From positions 1 to 34,229 of the forward strand of contig QCUI01000018.1 of the NCBI GenBank assembly GCA_003210775.1: a stretch of 34,229 nt of DNA, read 5' to 3'. The stretch is from Synechococcus sp. AG-679-A04 (GTDB taxonomy: Bacteria > Cyanobacteriota > Cyanobacteriia > PCC-6307 > Cyanobiaceae). A program made the translations under genes and the position numbers. Below, in pieces: positions 32,848-34,229 of this stretch. A model generated the notes under the pieces. It was not told the DNA's origin, did not search any database, and saw nothing but the letters and a program-made list of their open reading frames with translations. How positions within the stretch are numbered: position 1 is the stretch's first letter; each line of letters opens with the position of its first letter.

Positions 32848-32880
32848 TTTTCACCGAGTTTTCACCAGAAAATCACCAGA
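32848..32880 (+). promoter_or_regulatory. Three tandem 11-nt repeats upstream of the histidine kinase
   Basis: TTTTCACCGAG, TTTTCACCAGA and AAATCACCAGA follow one another without gaps. An 11-base period is that of PhoB/OmpR-class binding sites. GATAAT at 32899-32904 is a fair -10 box 18 bases downstream, so these repeats may control transcription of the kinase gene separately from the lipoprotein. Confidence 0.55.
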
Positions 32881-32915
32881 AATAGACCCATTACATCCGA
32901 TAATCTGGCAGAGAG

Positions 32916-34229
32916 GTGAAGTTGAGAACATTGCAAGCATCGAATCATGATCCCCAATCATCGACTGCCACTACAGGTCGTTGGTCGATTGCTCGAAGAT
33001 TTTTTCTAACATCTTTTATTTTAATTGTTGCTCAATCTAGTTTGAGCTTGGCAATATCCGGAAAGCTTTGGAAAGATTTTACATCACTCTACTTAGATTC
33101 TGTTCTCTCACGCCAAGTTTTACAGCCCTTGAACCTTGTTGATAATCAATTAGATTTACTCACAGCCCAAGAGGCTATGGAATGCTGTACGAAGGAAGAT
33201 TATAAGAACTTTTTATCTGGAATCGCCCTGGCTAATGGTAAAGCAGTGATGATTTCTGGTAGTGCAGGCCTTGTGCCAGGCAACGGTGCTGGTCACTACA
33301 CACCCCAACAGCTGAGTAATTTTGCAAAGCTCGCGACTAGTAATGTCAGTCGTTTCGCATTGGTTGATTACGGAACTGATCAGGCAGTAGCAGTAAAGTC
33401 TGTCAACTTATCTGGCGGCGGAGAAACTGGGGCCTTAATTTATATCAGGCCAATCTATAATATGTCTTTATTTGTAACTTTAAGTCGCATACGTTTTCTG
33501 TCTGAGATTGTCCTAATGCTTTCTCTGGTGGTTTTACTAGCAATAGCTCTAACCTATATTCTCAGGCCAATACGATCAGTGCGTTCTCGTCTTTCGAATA
33601 TTCAACTGGACAATCTTGATACTGCATTAATTCCGTTAAATGGTCAGCCTGTTGAGCTCCAGCCCATTCTCACAGAATTCAATCGTATGGTTCTAAGGTT
33701 AGAAGCTTCTGCCCAGAATCAAAAACAATTTGCTTCAACAATATCACATGAATTTAGAACACCACTCACTGTAATATCCGGATTTATTCAGTCAGTTTTA
33801 AACCGCGCAGAAGATCTGGATTCGCGCTATCGCGAGTCTTTGTTGATTGCTGATAAAGAAGCTTTTAGGCTGAATAGAATGCTAAGCGATTTGTTGGATC
33901 TTAGTCGCGCTGACAATCATCAACTCAAAGTCTTGCGTGAGCCTTTTGATTGCATTTTGAGTTGTCGCGAAGCACTACGCCTTTCCCAATTCGCCTTTCC
34001 GAATAACATCATTAGATTAGATGACAGTGGATTTGAAGAATCAGTCTGGGCAATCGGTGATCCAGATCGTCTGGTCAAGTGCCTTGAAAACCTGATTGGA
34101 AATGCAGTCAAATACTCAGAACCAATGAGTCCAATAGAACTTGATATTGTTTTAGAAGATCAGCGCGTTCTGTTCAGTGTTCAGGACCATGGCCAGGGAA
34201 TTCCGGATGATCAACAGGCACGAATCTTT
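32916..34229 (+). CDS. Membrane sensor histidine kinase (3' end outside window)
   Basis: An open frame of 438 codons running off the right edge. Membrane segment 1 is at about 27-46, then a periplasmic domain of about 140 residues ('QPLNLVDNQLDLLTAQEAME' ... 'GETGALIYIRPIYNMS'), and membrane segment 2 at about 195-216 ('IVLMLSLVVLLAIALTYI'). HAMP-like linker, then the H-box 'ISHEFRTPLTVISGF' (phosphoacceptor His278), the N-box 'LENLIGNAVKYSEP' and the first glycine box 'DHGQGIPDD'. It should phosphorylate the nearby OmpR-type regulator. Start: GTG 32916, though TTG 32922 is better spaced from the GAGAGG ribosome-binding site. The end of the ATPase domain is missing only because of the window. 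Confidence 0.92.
   Translation, partial: MKLRTLQASNHDPQSSTATTGRWSIARRFFLTSFILIVAQSSLSLAISGKLWKDFTSLYLDSVLSRQVLQPLNLVDNQLDLLTAQEAMECCTKEDYKNFLSGIALANGKAVMISGSAGLVPGNGAGHYTPQQLSNFAKLATSNVSRFALVDYGTDQAVAVKSVNLSGGGETGALIYIRPIYNMSLFVTLSRIRFLSEIVLMLSLVVLLAIALTYILRPIRSVRSRLSNIQLDNLDTALIPLNGQPVELQPILTEFNRMVLRLEASAQNQKQFASTISHEFRTPLTVISGFIQSVLNRAEDLDSRYRESLLIADKEAFRLNRMLSDLLDLSRADNHQLKVLREPFDCILSCREALRLSQFAFPNNIIRLDDSGFEESVWAIGDPDRLVKCLENLIGNAVKYSEPMSPIELDIVLEDQRVLFSVQDHGQGIPDDQQARIF

Overview
The window looks like a chromosomal segment of a marine picocyanobacterium of the Synechococcus/Cyanobium type. The signs are two high-light-inducible (Hli) proteins, a cyanobacterial-type chorismate lyase, a DUF1651 protein, many very small lineage-type proteins, and compact, mostly GC-rich gene packing with frequent GTG/TTG starts. 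No rRNA, tRNA, CRISPR array, insertion sequence or phage gene was recognised.

Layout. Bases 1-8443 are mostly housekeeping. They hold the tail of an unknown gene, a GspC/PilP-like membrane protein, a chorismate lyase (plastoquinone head group) and a small unknown protein. A four-gene leftward operon follows (SprT-like metalloprotein, a 31-residue membrane peptide, an unknown basic protein, a DUF1269 protein). Then come a membrane-anchored unknown protein, ligA, a DUF389 membrane protein and a TVP38/TMEM64 protein. Bases 8597-23151 contain the most unusual system: three separate two-gene cassettes. Each encodes a solute-binding-protein-like lipoprotein whose stop overlaps (ATGA) the start of an MscS-type channel. 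A fourth, different MscS channel follows the first cassette. A leftward valS plus three-gene ABC exporter block lies between cassettes two and three.

Bases 23102-26240 hold a 2OG-Fe(II) oxygenase with an unknown partner, a small acidic protein, a short-chain dehydrogenase, a Fur-family regulator and a DUF1651 protein. Bases 26240-31040 are a sparse region of small genes: two hli genes sharing a duplicated leader of about 100 nt, small secreted or membrane proteins, a P-loop kinase-like protein, and structured intergenic DNA. From about 31040 to the right edge the DNA is clearly more A+T-rich. It encodes an OmpR-type response regulator divergent from a PhnD-like lipoprotein and a membrane histidine kinase (cut by the window edge), apparently a three-component sensing system. 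Tandem repeats in both intergenic gaps of that locus are candidate regulator sites.

How the genes may work together (inference). The lipoprotein-channel cassettes have no ABC permease or ATPase of their own, so the binding protein may sense or deliver a solute to the channel rather than feed an importer. The PhnD-like lipoprotein next to the kinase suggests the same theme, a periplasmic binding protein used as a sensor input.
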